Notes: generated by a model not told the origin, from the sequence alone. 64,000 bases of DNA from Algoriphagus sp. TR-M9 (GCF_027594545.1 NZ_CP115160.1:1435001-1499000), one strand, 5' to 3'; positions 8,478-18,075 are shown, numbered from the stretch's first letter. Program-made: numbers and translations.

Positions 8478-8663
8478 AAGCGGTGGGGGCGTATCCCTGG
8501 GTGCTTTTTATTTTTATGCACTATTATATAACCTAAATATTAATAAATCACGCCACGCTTTTGTAGATCAAGGCATTTTTCACCCCAATGATTTGATTGC
8601 CCATTTAATTCAAAGGTACAAATGGGTGGCTAGGAGATTGAGTTTACATTAAACAAAAATGAA

Positions 8664-11492
8664 ATGAAAAAGAATTCTTTAGGAATGTCGCTATTGGTCA
8701 TCCTGCTAGCTACTTCCACTGCTTTTGCGCAGCAGAAAAGAGCCTTGACCCATGATGACTACGATGGATGGGAAAGATTGGGTTCGGAGAAAATCACCAA
8801 AAATGGTCAATGGATAGGATTTCAAGTAAGCCCTCAGGACGGGGATGGCAGATTGGAGCTGTTTCCTACTAAAAGTCCGGACAAAAGAAGGGTGATTCAA
8901 AGAGGTGAAAGCTTTTCTTTCACTGCTGACGATGCTTTTGCCGTAGGCCGAATTGTACCTCAGAAAGATTCGGTTTATGTCCTGAAATTGAAAAAGGCAA
9001 AAAAAGATGAGATGCCTTTGGATAGCCTTTTTATTTATGAACTGGCAACTGATGAAATCGAAAAGCTAGCTAGGGTGAAGTCCTTTGCCACACCTGAGGA
9101 GGAAGGAAGTTGGATTGCGGTCTTATTTGAAAAAGAAAAAGAGAAGAAAAAAGACAAATCAGAAGCAGACAGTACGGCTACAGAGCAAAAAACCGAAAAG
9201 CCCAAAAAAACCGACGGGACGAAGCTATTGGTAAGAAGTCTTGATGGGGCAATTTCCCATGAATTCGAAAGAGTGAAAACTTATGGTTTTTCACCATCTG
9301 GAAGTCATTTGTATTATGTGCTGGCGGAGGAAGATACGTTGGACAATGCAGCCATTTATTTGCTTAGTCTTTCAAATGGAGAAAGTAAGCTGATCTCTGA
9401 GGGAATGACCAGTTATGAGGGGATGACTTTTTCCCCAGCAGGAGAATACCTGGCATATTTGACCACAGATGACTCCACCAAGTCAAAGAAGCCTTATCAT
9501 GAATTGTTTCTGGTAGAGACTGAAACTGCAAGTGCAGCAATAGTGGCAGACAAAAATTCATCCGGGATCTTGAAAAATGGACGTGTGAGTGCGGATGGTA
9601 ACTTGAAGTTTTCTGAAGATGGTCAGCGACTGTTTTTCGGAGTGGCTCCGGATTATGTGGATTATGCTTATGAAAGTGACACTACGATTTTGGATGAAGA
9701 TCGGGTAAGTTTGGATATCTGGGGCTGGCAGGATGATGAAATCCAGCCTATGCAGCTGAAAGGCAAGTCTAGAGATGAGAAGTTTACTTATCTAGCCGCT
9801 TTGGATTTAGCATCTGATCAAATCACCCAATTGGCTGATCTTGAAGTGAAAAATGTAATTTTGGAGTCGGAAGTTGATCGTGATTTCGCTTTGGCATGGA
9901 CAGATGATCCTTATAGAATCAATTACAGTTGGAATATTCAGATAGGCAGAGATCTTTATTTGATTGACTTTGCTACAGGCGAAAGGACTTTGATCGAAAA
10001 GGATGCCACTGGTTATCCTTCGGTTTCTCCGGAGGGGAAATATGTATATTGGTATGATAGCCGGGATAGCAGCTGGGTGGCCTTTGAAGTAGCCTCCAAA
10101 GCCAAAATCAATTTGACAAAGGCGCTCCCAGTTGAGTTTTATGATGAACTTCATGATTCCCCGTCCATGCCTGGAAGCTACGGTAATGCCGGGTGGATAG
10201 AAGAAGACGAGGCTTTTTTGGTTTATGATAGATTTGATATTTGGAAAATTGATCCTCAAAACCCTTCCCAGGCAATTAACCTTACTCAGGGAAAAGGAAG
10301 GGAAAGTAATACGGTCTATAGACGCCAGGTTTTAGATAGAGATGAGGAGGGAATAGATCCTGAGGGGAAATTACTGGTAACAGCATTCAATGAAAAGACC
10401 AAAGATTCAGGTTTTGCTGAAGCTTCCATAGATGGGGGATTTGCACCGAAAAGCATCCTGATGACAGCAAATCGATATTATGGCTTGACCAAAGCAGAAG
10501 AAAGTGATGAAATTTTCTTCAATAAATCCACTTATATAGAAAATCCAGATTTGTATCTGAGTGACCTTAGTTTCAAAAAGATCACAAAAGTATCTGACCT
10601 GAATCCTCAGCAAGCAGACGTGAACTGGGGAACTGTAGAACTGGTGGATTACCTATCACTGAATGGAGATTCATTGCAAGGGTTGCTCTTCAAGCCGGAA
10701 AATTATGACGCTACTAAAAAGTACCCCATGATGGTGTATTTCTACGAGCGGAGCAGTGATGGCATGCACAATTACAGGTCTCCGGCACCGAGTGCTTCCA
10801 CGATCAATATTCCGTATTTTGTGAGTAATGAATATTTGGTGTTTGTACCAGATATTAAGTACGAATTAGGTTTACCAGGTCCAAGTGCACTGAACTGTAT
10901 CGTCCCAGGCGTACAAGCTGTAGTGGCCAAAGGCATAGTAGATGAGGCTAACATGGCGATTCAAGGTCAAAGTTGGGGAGGGTATCAAGTGGCATACTTA
11001 ATTACCCAGACGAACATGTTTAAGGCTGCCGGAGCTGGAGCGCCTGTGGTGAATATGACTTCTGCCTATGGAGGTATACGCTGGGGCACCGGGATGAGCC
11101 GTATGTTCCAATACGAACAAACCCAATCTAGAATAGGTGGTACTTTATGGGACAAGCCTTTGTATTACCTTGAAAACTCCCCTCTGTTTTTCATGGATCG
11201 AGTGGAAACTCCCGTTTTGATCATGCATAACGATGAGGACGGAGCAGTGCCTTGGTATCAGGGGATTGAGATGTTTATGGCATTGAAGCGCCTGCAAAAA
11301 CCAGCGTGGTTACTGCAATACAATGGTGAAGATCATAATTTAAGACAAAGAAAAAACCGCAAAGACTTATCGGTAAGATTGAGCCAGTTTTTCGATCATT
11401 ATTTGAAAGGAGCTCCAGCGCCGCTTTGGATGAGCGAAGGTCTGCCGGCTATCCAAAAAGGGAAAACACTAAAATACGAATTGGAAGATTAG
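8664..11492 (+). CDS. Secreted S9 family prolyl oligopeptidase/DPP-like peptidase
   Basis: A 942-residue serine peptidase, likely periplasmic or surface-located, cleaving short peptides. Residues 1-22 form a signal peptide ending AFAQ. Residues of about 30-640 form the beta-propeller gate, with a lysine/glutamate-rich insert near 155-185. The C-terminal alpha/beta hydrolase domain carries the triad Ser770 in GQSWGGYQ, Asp859 in HNDEDGAVPWYQG and His891 in GEDHNLRQR. The DPP-type spacing between the three residues is normal. At 942 residues it is longer than a typical POP (about 700), because of the enlarged propeller. It is flanked by its own upstream gap and a shared bidirectional terminator with thyA. 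Substrate preference cannot be read from sequence. Confidence 0.9.
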   Translation: MKKNSLGMSLLVILLATSTAFAQQKRALTHDDYDGWERLGSEKITKNGQWIGFQVSPQDGDGRLELFPTKSPDKRRVIQRGESFSFTADDAFAVGRIVPQKDSVYVLKLKKAKKDEMPLDSLFIYELATDEIEKLARVKSFATPEEEGSWIAVLFEKEKEKKKDKSEADSTATEQKTEKPKKTDGTKLLVRSLDGAISHEFERVKTYGFSPSGSHLYYVLAEEDTLDNAAIYLLSLSNGESKLISEGMTSYEGMTFSPAGEYLAYLTTDDSTKSKKPYHELFLVETETASAAIVADKNSSGILKNGRVSADGNLKFSEDGQRLFFGVAPDYVDYAYESDTTILDEDRVSLDIWGWQDDEIQPMQLKGKSRDEKFTYLAALDLASDQITQLADLEVKNVILESEVDRDFALAWTDDPYRINYSWNIQIGRDLYLIDFATGERTLIEKDATGYPSVSPEGKYVYWYDSRDSSWVAFEVASKAKINLTKALPVEFYDELHDSPSMPGSYGNAGWIEEDEAFLVYDRFDIWKIDPQNPSQAINLTQGKGRESNTVYRRQVLDRDEEGIDPEGKLLVTAFNEKTKDSGFAEASIDGGFAPKSILMTANRYYGLTKAEESDEIFFNKSTYIENPDLYLSDLSFKKITKVSDLNPQQADVNWGTVELVDYLSLNGDSLQGLLFKPENYDATKKYPMMVYFYERSSDGMHNYRSPAPSASTINIPYFVSNEYLVFVPDIKYELGLPGPSALNCIVPGVQAVVAKGIVDEANMAIQGQSWGGYQVAYLITQTNMFKAAGAGAPVVNMTSAYGGIRWGTGMSRMFQYEQTQSRIGGTLWDKPLYYLENSPLFFMDRVETPVLIMHNDEDGAVPWYQGIEMFMALKRLQKPAWLLQYNGEDHNLRQRKNRKDLSVRLSQFFDHYLKGAPAPLWMSEGLPAIQKGKTLKYELED

Positions 11493-11507
11493 TATAATCT
11501 CGATCTA

Positions 11508-11549
11508 ACTAAAAAAGGCTCAGAATTTAACCTCTGAGCCTTTTTTAGT
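11508..11549. terminator. Bidirectional terminator between the S9 peptidase and thyA
   Basis: A perfect 17-bp stem (ACTAAAAAAGGCTCAGA and its complement, 8-base loop) with A6 on one side and T6 on the other. It serves the peptidase gene on the plus strand and thyA on the minus strand, which converge here. Confidence 0.95.
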
Positions 11550-11562
11550 AAGATTGAATTTA

Positions 11563-12357
11563 TCAAACAGCTACAGCTGCCTTAATGTGCGGGTGAGGAT
11601 CATAATTTACCAATTCGAAATCCTCGTATTTGAATTCAAAAATATCTTTTACATCTGGGTTGATTTTCATGGTGGGCAAAGGACGTATATCTCTGCTCAA
11701 CTGCAATCTCGCCTGATCCAGGTGGTTGGAATAAAGGTGGGCATCTCCAAAAGTGTGCACAAACTCACCTGGCTTTAATCCGCAAACCTGCGCTATCATC
11801 ATAGTAAATAGGGCATAGGAGGCAATATTGAAAGGAACTCCTAAGAACACATCAGCACTTCGCTGATACAGCTGGCAGCTTAACTTTCCTTCTGCTACGT
11901 AGAATTGAAAAATCGTATGGCAGGGCGGTAGTGCCATGTTGTCCACGTCCGCTACATTCCAGGCAGAAACGATGTGCCTACGACTGTCCGGCTTGGTTTT
12001 GAGCTGATGAATGAGGTTTTTAATTTGGTCGATTTCTCCACCTTTTCCATCAGGCCAATGCCGCCATTGATACCCATAGACGGGGCCTAAGTCACCGTTC
12101 TCATCTGCCCATTCGTCCCATATCGAAACTTTGTTTTCTTTCAGGTATCCAATGTTTGAGTCCCCTTTGAGAAACCAAAGTAACTCTATGATGATGGATC
12201 TTAAATGCAGCTTTTTAGTAGTCACTACCGGGAAACCCTCAGACAGATCAAACCGCATTTGATGTCCAAAAATGCTTAAGGTGCCCGTGCCGGTTCTATC
12301 TTCCTTTTTTACCCCTTCATCGAGGATTTTCTGCATCAAATCGTGGTATTGCTTCAT
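11563..12357 (-). CDS. thyA: Thymidylate synthase
   Basis: Makes dTMP from dUMP using methylene-tetrahydrofolate. The product is 264 residues, the same length as E. coli ThyA. The nucleophile is Cys146 in [30 protein letters not shown] supplies the dUMP-phosphate arginines, and the C-terminal IKAAVAV closes the active site. It lies 102 bp after the endonuclease/exonuclease/phosphatase gene on the same strand and may be co-transcribed with it. It ends at the bidirectional terminator. No dihydrofolate reductase gene is adjacent on the visible side. Confidence 0.97.
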   Translation of the reverse strand: MKQYHDLMQKILDEGVKKEDRTGTGTLSIFGHQMRFDLSEGFPVVTTKKLHLRSIIIELLWFLKGDSNIGYLKENKVSIWDEWADENGDLGPVYGYQWRHWPDGKGGEIDQIKNLIHQLKTKPDSRRHIVSAWNVADVDNMALPPCHTIFQFYVAEGKLSCQLYQRSADVFLGVPFNIASYALFTMMIAQVCGLKPGEFVHTFGDAHLYSNHLDQARLQLSRDIRPLPTMKINPDVKDIFEFKYEDFELVNYDPHPHIKAAVAV

Positions 12358-12459
12358 GGATTTTTAGTTCGGTATTAGGTGTTGCAAGTTAAGGAGAAAG
12401 GCAAATTAATTGAATTCATTTCTTTTTTTTGGCAAACCCCTCAAAGGGAATATGCCTTT

Positions 12460-13494
12460 CTATTCTTCCAAGCCCTCCCAGGTAAAGGTAGCCGTGATGG
12501 GATAGTGATCCGAGTAATCTACCTCTCTGTGGGTTTTGTATTGAATAGCTTGTAGGTTTTCACTGGAGAAAATATGGTCAATTCTTAGGAAGAATAATAT
12601 TCGATTATAGGTGAAACCAAATCCCCGACCTGCCATTTCAAAGGCATTGACATAATTTTCGTTCAGTTTGAAATATGTGTATGAGTAGGGGATCTCATTC
12701 AGATCACCCATTAATATCAGGGGGTGAGGGCTGTTATTCATATGTTCCAAAAGCAGTTTGAGCTGCTTACTTCTGGCAAGGGATCCGCGGTGTAGCTTTC
12801 CCAGAGTCTGGCGGTAATTTTGTTTTACCCCATCTAAATTTTCCAGGCCATCTGAGTCGATTCGCATGGATTCCAAGTGCGCATTGTAAATACGAATGGT
12901 GTCTCCATTTACATTGAGATCGGCAAAAATCGCCCCGTTGGTACCCTGTGCATCAAAGATTTTTCCATCGTTGATTATTGGATATTTAGAGAAAATGGCC
13001 AGTCCATTTGATCGTTTTTCCGGATTACCCTCATTTACATGGTAAGATACCTTGTAATCTGAATCTTGTCCTAGGATCTTGACAGCGTCTTTGGAAGCTG
13101 TGGTGTTGTCTTGGTAAAATTCCTGAATAGCCTTGACATCTGCGGTATTCTCTTGTAGCCAAGCGAGTACATTGGATTCTGTATTGCTGCTTTCGTAGCG
13201 AAACATATGGGCGTTGAATGTGAGTATTTTAAGCCCTTTCGCCTGGTCATTTTTTGGGTTTAACTGAAAAGAAATAACCAGAAACTTATAGCCGATCAGC
13301 AAGGTGATCACCGGAAGAAAAGCCAGTTTTCTCCAGGATAAAATCAAGATTACCAATAAAAAGACATTCAACAGGAGTATTACCGGAATGAAAAAAGGTA
13401 GCAATCCCACGTAGGAGAAATATTCCGGTGAAATGTAAACGCTGGAAAACAAAAGGATGGAGATGGCAAAGATCAGCCAGGTAATTATTCTCAT
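12460..13494 (-). CDS. Membrane-anchored endonuclease/exonuclease/phosphatase family protein
   Basis: A 344-residue protein with two to three hydrophobic segments in the first 80 residues, followed by an EEP (DNase I-like) metal-dependent hydrolase domain. The domain shows the catalytic glutamate region VKAIQEFYQ, RIYNAHLESM, the GDLNEIPYSYTY motif and the terminal SDHYPITATF histidine. The family includes nucleases, phosphodiesterases and sphingomyelinases, so the substrate is open. The hydrophobic start and downstream orientation suggest the domain acts outside the cytoplasmic membrane (inference). It precedes thyA on the minus strand. Confidence 0.87.
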   Translation of the reverse strand: MRIITWLIFAISILLFSSVYISPEYFSYVGLLPFFIPVILLLNVFLLVILILSWRKLAFLPVITLLIGYKFLVISFQLNPKNDQAKGLKILTFNAHMFRYESSNTESNVLAWLQENTADVKAIQEFYQDNTTASKDAVKILGQDSDYKVSYHVNEGNPEKRSNGLAIFSKYPIINDGKIFDAQGTNGAIFADLNVNGDTIRIYNAHLESMRIDSDGLENLDGVKQNYRQTLGKLHRGSLARSKQLKLLLEHMNNSPHPLILMGDLNEIPYSYTYFKLNENYVNAFEMAGRGFGFTYNRILFFLRIDHIFSSENLQAIQYKTHREVDYSDHYPITATFTWEGLEE

Positions 13495-13857
13495 GAATTG
13501 TGTTTGATCCTACAAGAAAGCAAGGTAAAACTCATCGACCAAAAATTGATGTACCTTTGGCTGTATTTAAGCAATCTTTGAACCAAAGAATTTGTAAATG
13601 CGTATACCTGTGTTTCTATAAATGATGAAGTACCCCGGAATTTATGGCTTAATTCAAATCAAGGTTTGGCAGTAATTTTGCCAATTTCATAATAATTACA
13701 TTATTTCAAATCAAAATCACTCGTACATACGATCAGAATGGTTTGCGCTACACATGCTTTGCTGATTGACAACAAAACTGGATTTTTCCGAATCGAACTT
13801 GCCAAGTGCGGGTAAGATTGGTAGAGGATATTACCTTTGATTAATAACTATACACAA
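13495..13857. other. Divergent intergenic region with candidate -7 boxes
   Basis: Lies between the minus-strand EEP gene and the plus-strand DUF2911 gene. Plus-strand TAnnTTTG matches occur at 13552-13559, 13673-13680 and 13832-13839, but none has a clear TTG at the usual distance upstream. The last one is 18 bases before the DUF2911 ATG and also contains the TTG that could be misread as its start. A 25-codon ATG frame at 13738-13815 is too short to call. No other structure was seen. Confidence 0.4.
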
Positions 13858-14430
13858 ATGAAAACTTACCACTCATTTCTATTTGCCGTGCTATTTGCGA
13901 TGACTATTGTGTCCTGTGGACCAAAACCCGTGGATCAGGAAGAAATTGCAAATGATTCGATCTCTAACGAATCAGCTGAAGCTGAGGAACAGCGGCCTTC
14001 ACCATTGGAAGTGAAAGACGGTACTGTAGCGGGGAAAGCTTTTAAAGTTCAATATGGATCCCCAGCTGTTAAGGGCCGGGCACTCTGGGGCGACCTTGTT
14101 CCTTACAACGTAGTCTGGCGAACCGGTGCCAATGAAGCCAGTTATGTGGAGTTAGCTGAAGATATGACAGTGGAAGGGAAGACGCTTTCTGCTGGGAAAT
14201 ATTCCATCTTCACTATTCCCAAAGAAACGGGTTCATGGACTGTAATCTTTAATTCTGAATGGGACCTGGAGCATGGGCATTTTCAATATGATGAAGAAAA
14301 TGATGTGTTGCGGGTAGAAGTGATGCCAGAGTGGGTAGAGCAAAATCAGGAAAGATTGTCCATGGATCTGGAAAATCCCGGTTTGGTGATTCGCTGGGAG
14401 AAGCTGGTACTTCCTATTACTATCCAGTAA
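13858..14430 (+). CDS. DUF2911 domain lipoprotein
   Basis: A 190-residue protein of a Bacteroidota-enriched family of unknown function. Residues 1-20 form a lipoprotein signal with the lipobox Cys at 20 (FAMTIVSCGPK), followed by an acidic linker of about 30 residues. The DUF2911 domain then runs to the end: VQYGSPAVKGRALWGDLVPY, VWRTGANEAS, LSAGKYSIFTIP and WTVIFNSEWD are its familiar blocks. The ATG at 13858 is preferred to the in-frame TTG at 13837, which sits in a -7-like box and would place residues ahead of the signal. The gene stands alone and ends at a strong terminator. Confidence 0.85.
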   Translation: MKTYHSFLFAVLFAMTIVSCGPKPVDQEEIANDSISNESAEAEEQRPSPLEVKDGTVAGKAFKVQYGSPAVKGRALWGDLVPYNVVWRTGANEASYVELAEDMTVEGKTLSAGKYSIFTIPKETGSWTVIFNSEWDLEHGHFQYDEENDVLRVEVMPEWVEQNQERLSMDLENPGLVIRWEKLVLPITIQ

Positions 14431-14471
14431 ATTTCTAGTTTACAAAATCATTTCAATCAATTTTGAATATT

Positions 14472-14501
14472 AACCTTCGGTCTCAGATCGAAGGTTTTTT
14501 T
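14472..14501 (+). terminator. Rho-independent terminator after DUF2911 gene
   Basis: AACCTTCG pairs with CGAAGGTT around a 9-base loop, followed by a T run. Confidence 0.9.
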
Positions 14502-14582
14502 GATTGATGTCAAAAGTTTGCCCAGTCTAGGACAAAAATTGATGGATTAGCCTAAATTCGTCCAAACAACCCAGTTTCTTTC

Positions 14583-17006
14583 ATGAAATATTTAGGTTTC
14601 ATCATAGTTTTCGGACTTACTTTGACTTTGGCCGTAGCTGTGATCAGTCCTTTTGGAGCCATTCCGCCACTTGCTCCCTTGCTGGATCCGTTTCATGGAT
14701 TTTGGCAAAATTCCTATTCTGAAGACCAGCTTGCAGAAGCCGAAATCAACTTGGATAACTTACAGGCTGATGTGAGTGTAGTCTATGATGAAAATCTAAT
14801 CCCTCATATTTTTGCGGAAAATGAAGCAGACCTGTACCGTGCACAGGGGTACGTCACCGCTAAACATAGGCTTTGGCAAATGGAATTTCAAACTATGGCT
14901 GCTGCCGGCAGGATTGCAGAGATCGTTGGTCCCATGGCTATTGACCTAGATCGAATGACCAGAAGAAAAGGGCTTGCTTTCGGAGTGGATAAAACCATGG
15001 AATACTTATCTGCGGAAGATCCTGGGAGTCTTGCTCTATTGGAGGCCTATGCAGATGGAGTCAATCAATACATCGCCGAGCTATCTCTGGCAAATTTACC
15101 CGTAGAGTATAAGATTTTAAATTACAGACCTGAAAAATGGACTGCCTCCAAATCCATTCTCTTGTTGAAATACATGACAGACATGCTCGTAGGAGACCGG
15201 GATTTGGAGTATTCTAACCTTCGCAAGGCACTAGGAGATGAGATGCTTAACAAGCTTTTTCCAGAGTATCCCATAGGAGTGGATCCCATTATAGAAAAAG
15301 GCCATAAATGGGGCTTTAATCCCGAATCGGTAGTAACTCCCGACAGTATAGATTACCCTGATGATGCATTGGTATTACCGCCTCTACCTCAGCCTACTGA
15401 AGGGACGGGATCGAATAATTGGGCAGTATCGGGCTCAAAAACCAAGAGCGGTAATCCCATTTTGGCTAATGACCCTCACTTGAGTTTAAACCTGCCCTCC
15501 CTATGGTATGCCATGCAGCTGAGCACCCCAGCTCATACAGTCAAAGGCGCTACCTTACCTGGAGCTTTGGGAGTTATTTCTGGTTTCAATGAGTTTATTG
15601 CCTGGGGTGTGACAAATGCCACGCGGGATACCAGGGATTGGTATAAAATCACCTTTCAAGACGAAGCTAGGCTTGCTTACAAATACGGAGATAGATGGAG
15701 GCCTACAGAGTTCAGAGTAGAAGAAATCAAAGTCAAAGGAGAGGAAGCATTTTTGGATACTGTGGTTTATACCCATTACGGTCCAGTGGTGTATGATAGA
15801 AGTTTCAATGCTAATCGCCAAGACCTGAATTTTGCTTTGAAATGGAATGTACATGAAGGCTCCAATGAACAAAAGACCTTTCTGCAGCTAAATAAGGCCA
15901 AGAATCATGAAGACTATAACAACGCCTTGAACCACTTTACTGCTCCTGCCCAGAACTTTGTGTTCGCAGCTAAAGATGGCGATATAGCCATGAGAGTACA
16001 AGGGAAATTTCCGTTGAAGTGGAAAGGTCAAGGTAAGTTTTTTATGGATGGAGCTGACCCGAGTATGGAATGGCAAGGCTATATTCCTAACGCGCATAAT
16101 GCCAGCACCCTCAATCCTGATCGAGGTTTCGTGGCCTCTGCCAATCAGCACCCTACGGATTCCACGTATCCCTATTATGTGTTTGACAACAGCTATGAGT
16201 TTTACCGAAACCGCAGATTGAATCAGCGGCTGAGCGAAATGACAGCGATCACGGCGGAGGATATGCAAAGCTTACAGTTTGATGACTATTACCTTCATGC
16301 CGCTGAGGCTTTACCACTTATGCTAGACATGTTGGGCGAGGACTTCAGTGGAGATGAGGCCGCCAAAAAATACGTAGAGATTCTGAAAGACTGGGATTTC
16401 TATGCGGACCCTAACCAAAAGGGCCCAACGCTATTTTATGTGTGGTGGCGAAAGACCTATGATCTCATCTGGAAGGAATTTAATGAGATCAAAGGGGCAG
16501 TGGTAAAACCATCCTATTATCAGACTGTCTGGTTTTTGAAAAATGAAGCAGAAGGGGATGTTTTTGATTTGAAAAACACCTCAGAAAGAGAAGATGCATC
16601 TGATCATGTCAAAAACGGTTTCCAAGAACTTATTCGTGAAATGAAACAATGGGAGGAAAAAGAGGGGGATTTGGCCTGGGCAAACTATAAGAAAACTACG
16701 ATCCAGCACTTGGTTCCCCAATTCACCTCCTTTTCCCAAGCTAATGTGTACACTGGAGGGGGAGCAGGCATGCTCAATGCCACCAGTAGCCGTCATGGGG
16801 CTAGTTGGAGAATGGTAGTAGAGCTTGGTGAGGACATCAATGCTTTCGGCATATATCCAGGTGGACAATCTGGAAATCCAGGCAGTAAGTATTATAATAA
16901 CTTCATAGGCAAATGGGCCAATGGGGAGTACTTAGATTTTAAAATAAGGGATAAAGAAGTATCAGAAGGAGTGTTGTTCCAAACTAAATTATCAAGCGGC
17001 AAATGA
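14583..17006 (+). CDS. Penicillin acylase family N-terminal-nucleophile amidohydrolase
   Basis: An 807-residue exported precursor related to penicillin G acylase and acyl-homoserine-lactone acylases. A hydrophobic N-terminal segment (residues 3-25) directs export. The alpha-chain part precedes the autoprocessing site at GTG|SNNWAVSG, where Ser277 becomes the N-terminal nucleophile of the beta chain. Downstream blocks such as SGFNEFIAWGVTNATRD, TPAHTVKGATLPG and YPGGQSGNPGSKYYNN match the family. The substrate cannot be told; amide-linked acyl compounds are likely. The stop codon overlaps the start of a small membrane protein gene by four bases (ATGA), so the two are coupled. Confidence 0.9.
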   Translation: MKYLGFIIVFGLTLTLAVAVISPFGAIPPLAPLLDPFHGFWQNSYSEDQLAEAEINLDNLQADVSVVYDENLIPHIFAENEADLYRAQGYVTAKHRLWQMEFQTMAAAGRIAEIVGPMAIDLDRMTRRKGLAFGVDKTMEYLSAEDPGSLALLEAYADGVNQYIAELSLANLPVEYKILNYRPEKWTASKSILLLKYMTDMLVGDRDLEYSNLRKALGDEMLNKLFPEYPIGVDPIIEKGHKWGFNPESVVTPDSIDYPDDALVLPPLPQPTEGTGSNNWAVSGSKTKSGNPILANDPHLSLNLPSLWYAMQLSTPAHTVKGATLPGALGVISGFNEFIAWGVTNATRDTRDWYKITFQDEARLAYKYGDRWRPTEFRVEEIKVKGEEAFLDTVVYTHYGPVVYDRSFNANRQDLNFALKWNVHEGSNEQKTFLQLNKAKNHEDYNNALNHFTAPAQNFVFAAKDGDIAMRVQGKFPLKWKGQGKFFMDGADPSMEWQGYIPNAHNASTLNPDRGFVASANQHPTDSTYPYYVFDNSYEFYRNRRLNQRLSEMTAITAEDMQSLQFDDYYLHAAEALPLMLDMLGEDFSGDEAAKKYVEILKDWDFYADPNQKGPTLFYVWWRKTYDLIWKEFNEIKGAVVKPSYYQTVWFLKNEAEGDVFDLKNTSEREDASDHVKNGFQELIREMKQWEEKEGDLAWANYKKTTIQHLVPQFTSFSQANVYTGGGAGMLNATSSRHGASWRMVVELGEDINAFGIYPGGQSGNPGSKYYNNFIGKWANGEYLDFKIRDKEVSEGVLFQTKLSSGK

Positions 17007-17374
17007 GGTTTATTCTATTCGTTTTTCTGACTGCACTAATCGTTCTTTTGAGCAATCCATTTATCCCCTATTGGGGGGTGATGGTAGTGGTGTTCGTAGC
17101 AGCAGTTTTGGTAGGGCAAAAGGGCGCTGGGGCGTTTTTCGCTGGAGGATTAGGCATGGGGTTGGCCTGGTTAGGGTATAGTTACTACATTGGGATTACC
17201 ACGGGTTCTGACCTACCGAATCATATGGCCGGGATTATGGGATTAGCAGGGGAGCTGTACCTATTTGCAGCAACGGGCATCTTAGGTTTTATACTTGGAG
17301 CGTTCAGTGCATGGTCGGGAAGCTTATTTCGTAAGTTGCTCAAAAAGCAGCCTGATAATATTTATAGGGGTTAA
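17003..17374 (+). CDS. Small integral membrane protein of unknown function
   Basis: A 123-residue, strongly hydrophobic protein with three to four predicted membrane helices (about 3-20, 26-43, 47-65 and 82-107) and a basic C-terminal tail (FRKLLKKQP). No family was recognised. The start overlaps the stop of the acylase-family gene (ATGA), the only functional hint: the two are probably translated together. No terminator was seen before the next promoter. Confidence 0.65.
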   Translation: MRFILFVFLTALIVLLSNPFIPYWGVMVVVFVAAVLVGQKGAGAFFAGGLGMGLAWLGYSYYIGITTGSDLPNHMAGIMGLAGELYLFAATGILGFILGAFSAWSGSLFRKLLKKQPDNIYRG

Positions 17375-17430
17375 AGGTAAAGTCCAATCAGCTTTATTTT
17401 TATGAAAAAAGTAGGTCCAAAAGGATAGGA

Positions 17431-17480
17431 TTAGTTTTTCCAAATCAACCGAATGAGTACCTTTGTTACTCACTATTAGG
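17431..17480 (+). promoter_or_regulatory. Polysaccharide block A promoter with operator-like inverted repeat
   Basis: TTTT at 17436-17439, an 18-base spacer and TACCTTTG at 17458-17465 (perfect TAnnTTTG). The inverted repeat TGAGTA-N7-TACTCA at 17454-17472 straddles the -7 box. The same layout, including TTAGTTTTnCC at an identical distance upstream, recurs at 34865-34914 ahead of block B. A protein bound to the repeat would cover the -7 region, which fits repression or tight activation control. Transcription would start about 20 bases before the regulator ATG at 17490. Confidence 0.75.
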
Positions 17481-17489
17481 TGACTTTTT

Positions 17490-18008
17490 ATGCTTGAATC
17501 CTTGATTACCTCAAAGACCAGATTAAGGTTACTTGTGAAGTTTTTTGTCAACTCAAAGACTCAAGGCCATTTGCGAGGATTGGCTGATGAGTTTGGGGAA
17601 TCCACTAATGCGATTCGTAAGGAGTTGAACAATCTTACACAAGCAGGATTCCTGGTAAAAGAGTCAGAGAAAAACAAAATCGCTTATCGGGCAAACGTAA
17701 ATCATCCTTTCTTTTTCAATATCCAAGAAATTATCCGTAAGTATCTAGGCTTAGACAAGTTGCTAGAGCAGATACTGGATCGTATGGGGGAAGTGAGTCA
17801 AGTAATTCTAGTTGGTGATCTCTCCAAAGGTATCGATTCGGGTAAAATAGACGTCGTGGTTACCGGAGATAACCTCAATGAGAGCTATATTCTGAATCTA
17901 TCGAATAAGATAGAGGAAATGATTGATCGAAAAGTGGTACTGACATTGCTAGCTGAAAGGATGCTTTCCACAGGTTTGGTTCTGTTTGATAAGGAAGTGG
18001 GAGCTTAA
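17490..18008 (+). CDS. Winged-helix regulator with degenerate nucleotidyltransferase-like domain
   Basis: A 172-residue protein. Residues of about 10-75 form an ArsR/MarR-like winged helix: LRGLADEFGESTNAIRKELNNLTQAGFL as helix-turn-helix and ESEKNKIAYRANVNHP as wing. Residues of about 95-165 resemble a small nucleotidyltransferase (MNT-type) fold, in which VGDLSKGIDSGKIDVVV takes the place of the catalytic GSxARG...SDIDL pattern. The exact GS and paired acidic residues are altered, so it is probably a sensor rather than an enzyme (inference). The gene starts 17 bases after the inverted repeat of the block A promoter and is the first gene of the unit. It is therefore the prime candidate to bind that repeat and its copy at 34.9 kb. 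Confidence 0.75.
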   Translation: MLESLITSKTRLRLLVKFFVNSKTQGHLRGLADEFGESTNAIRKELNNLTQAGFLVKESEKNKIAYRANVNHPFFFNIQEIIRKYLGLDKLLEQILDRMGEVSQVILVGDLSKGIDSGKIDVVVTGDNLNESYILNLSNKIEEMIDRKVVLTLLAERMLSTGLVLFDKEVGA

Positions 18009-18053
18009 GCAGGCACTCATGGCGGTTTTGTAGTTAAAGCTAGGCACTGATGT

Positions 18054-18075
18054 GACTGAAAGGGCGAAGCTGTAT
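18054..18075 (+). promoter_or_regulatory. Conserved 22-nt leader element, copy A
   Basis: A 22-base sequence, GACTGA-A-AGGGCGAAGCTGTAT, lies between the regulator gene and the SLBB export gene and ends 65 bases before the latter's start codon. A copy differing at one base is at 35012-35033, ending 66 bases before the first structural gene of block B. Just upstream here, AGGCACTCATG (18011-18021) and AGGCACTGATG (18042-18052) form a direct repeat not seen at the other copy. Role unknown; an elongation or antitermination signal is plausible. Confidence 0.7.

Noticed and set aside
8600..8626. Inverted repeat CCCATTT...AAATGGG before the S9 peptidase gene
   Set aside because: Seven base pairs with a 13-base loop, no T run and no operator-like placement; weak structure expected by chance in A/T-rich DNA.
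9807..10259. 150-codon minus-strand open frame inside the S9 peptidase gene
   Set aside because: Antisense to a full-length, well-supported peptidase; no recognisable protein features.
12420..12459. Hairpin-like GGCA...TGCC after the EEP gene
   Set aside because: On the gene's own strand the hairpin is followed by A residues, not T, so it does not work as a terminator for that gene.
13738..13815. 25-codon ATG open frame ahead of the DUF2911 gene
   Set aside because: Too short, no ribosome site, no regulatory hairpin after it; not enough to call a leader peptide.
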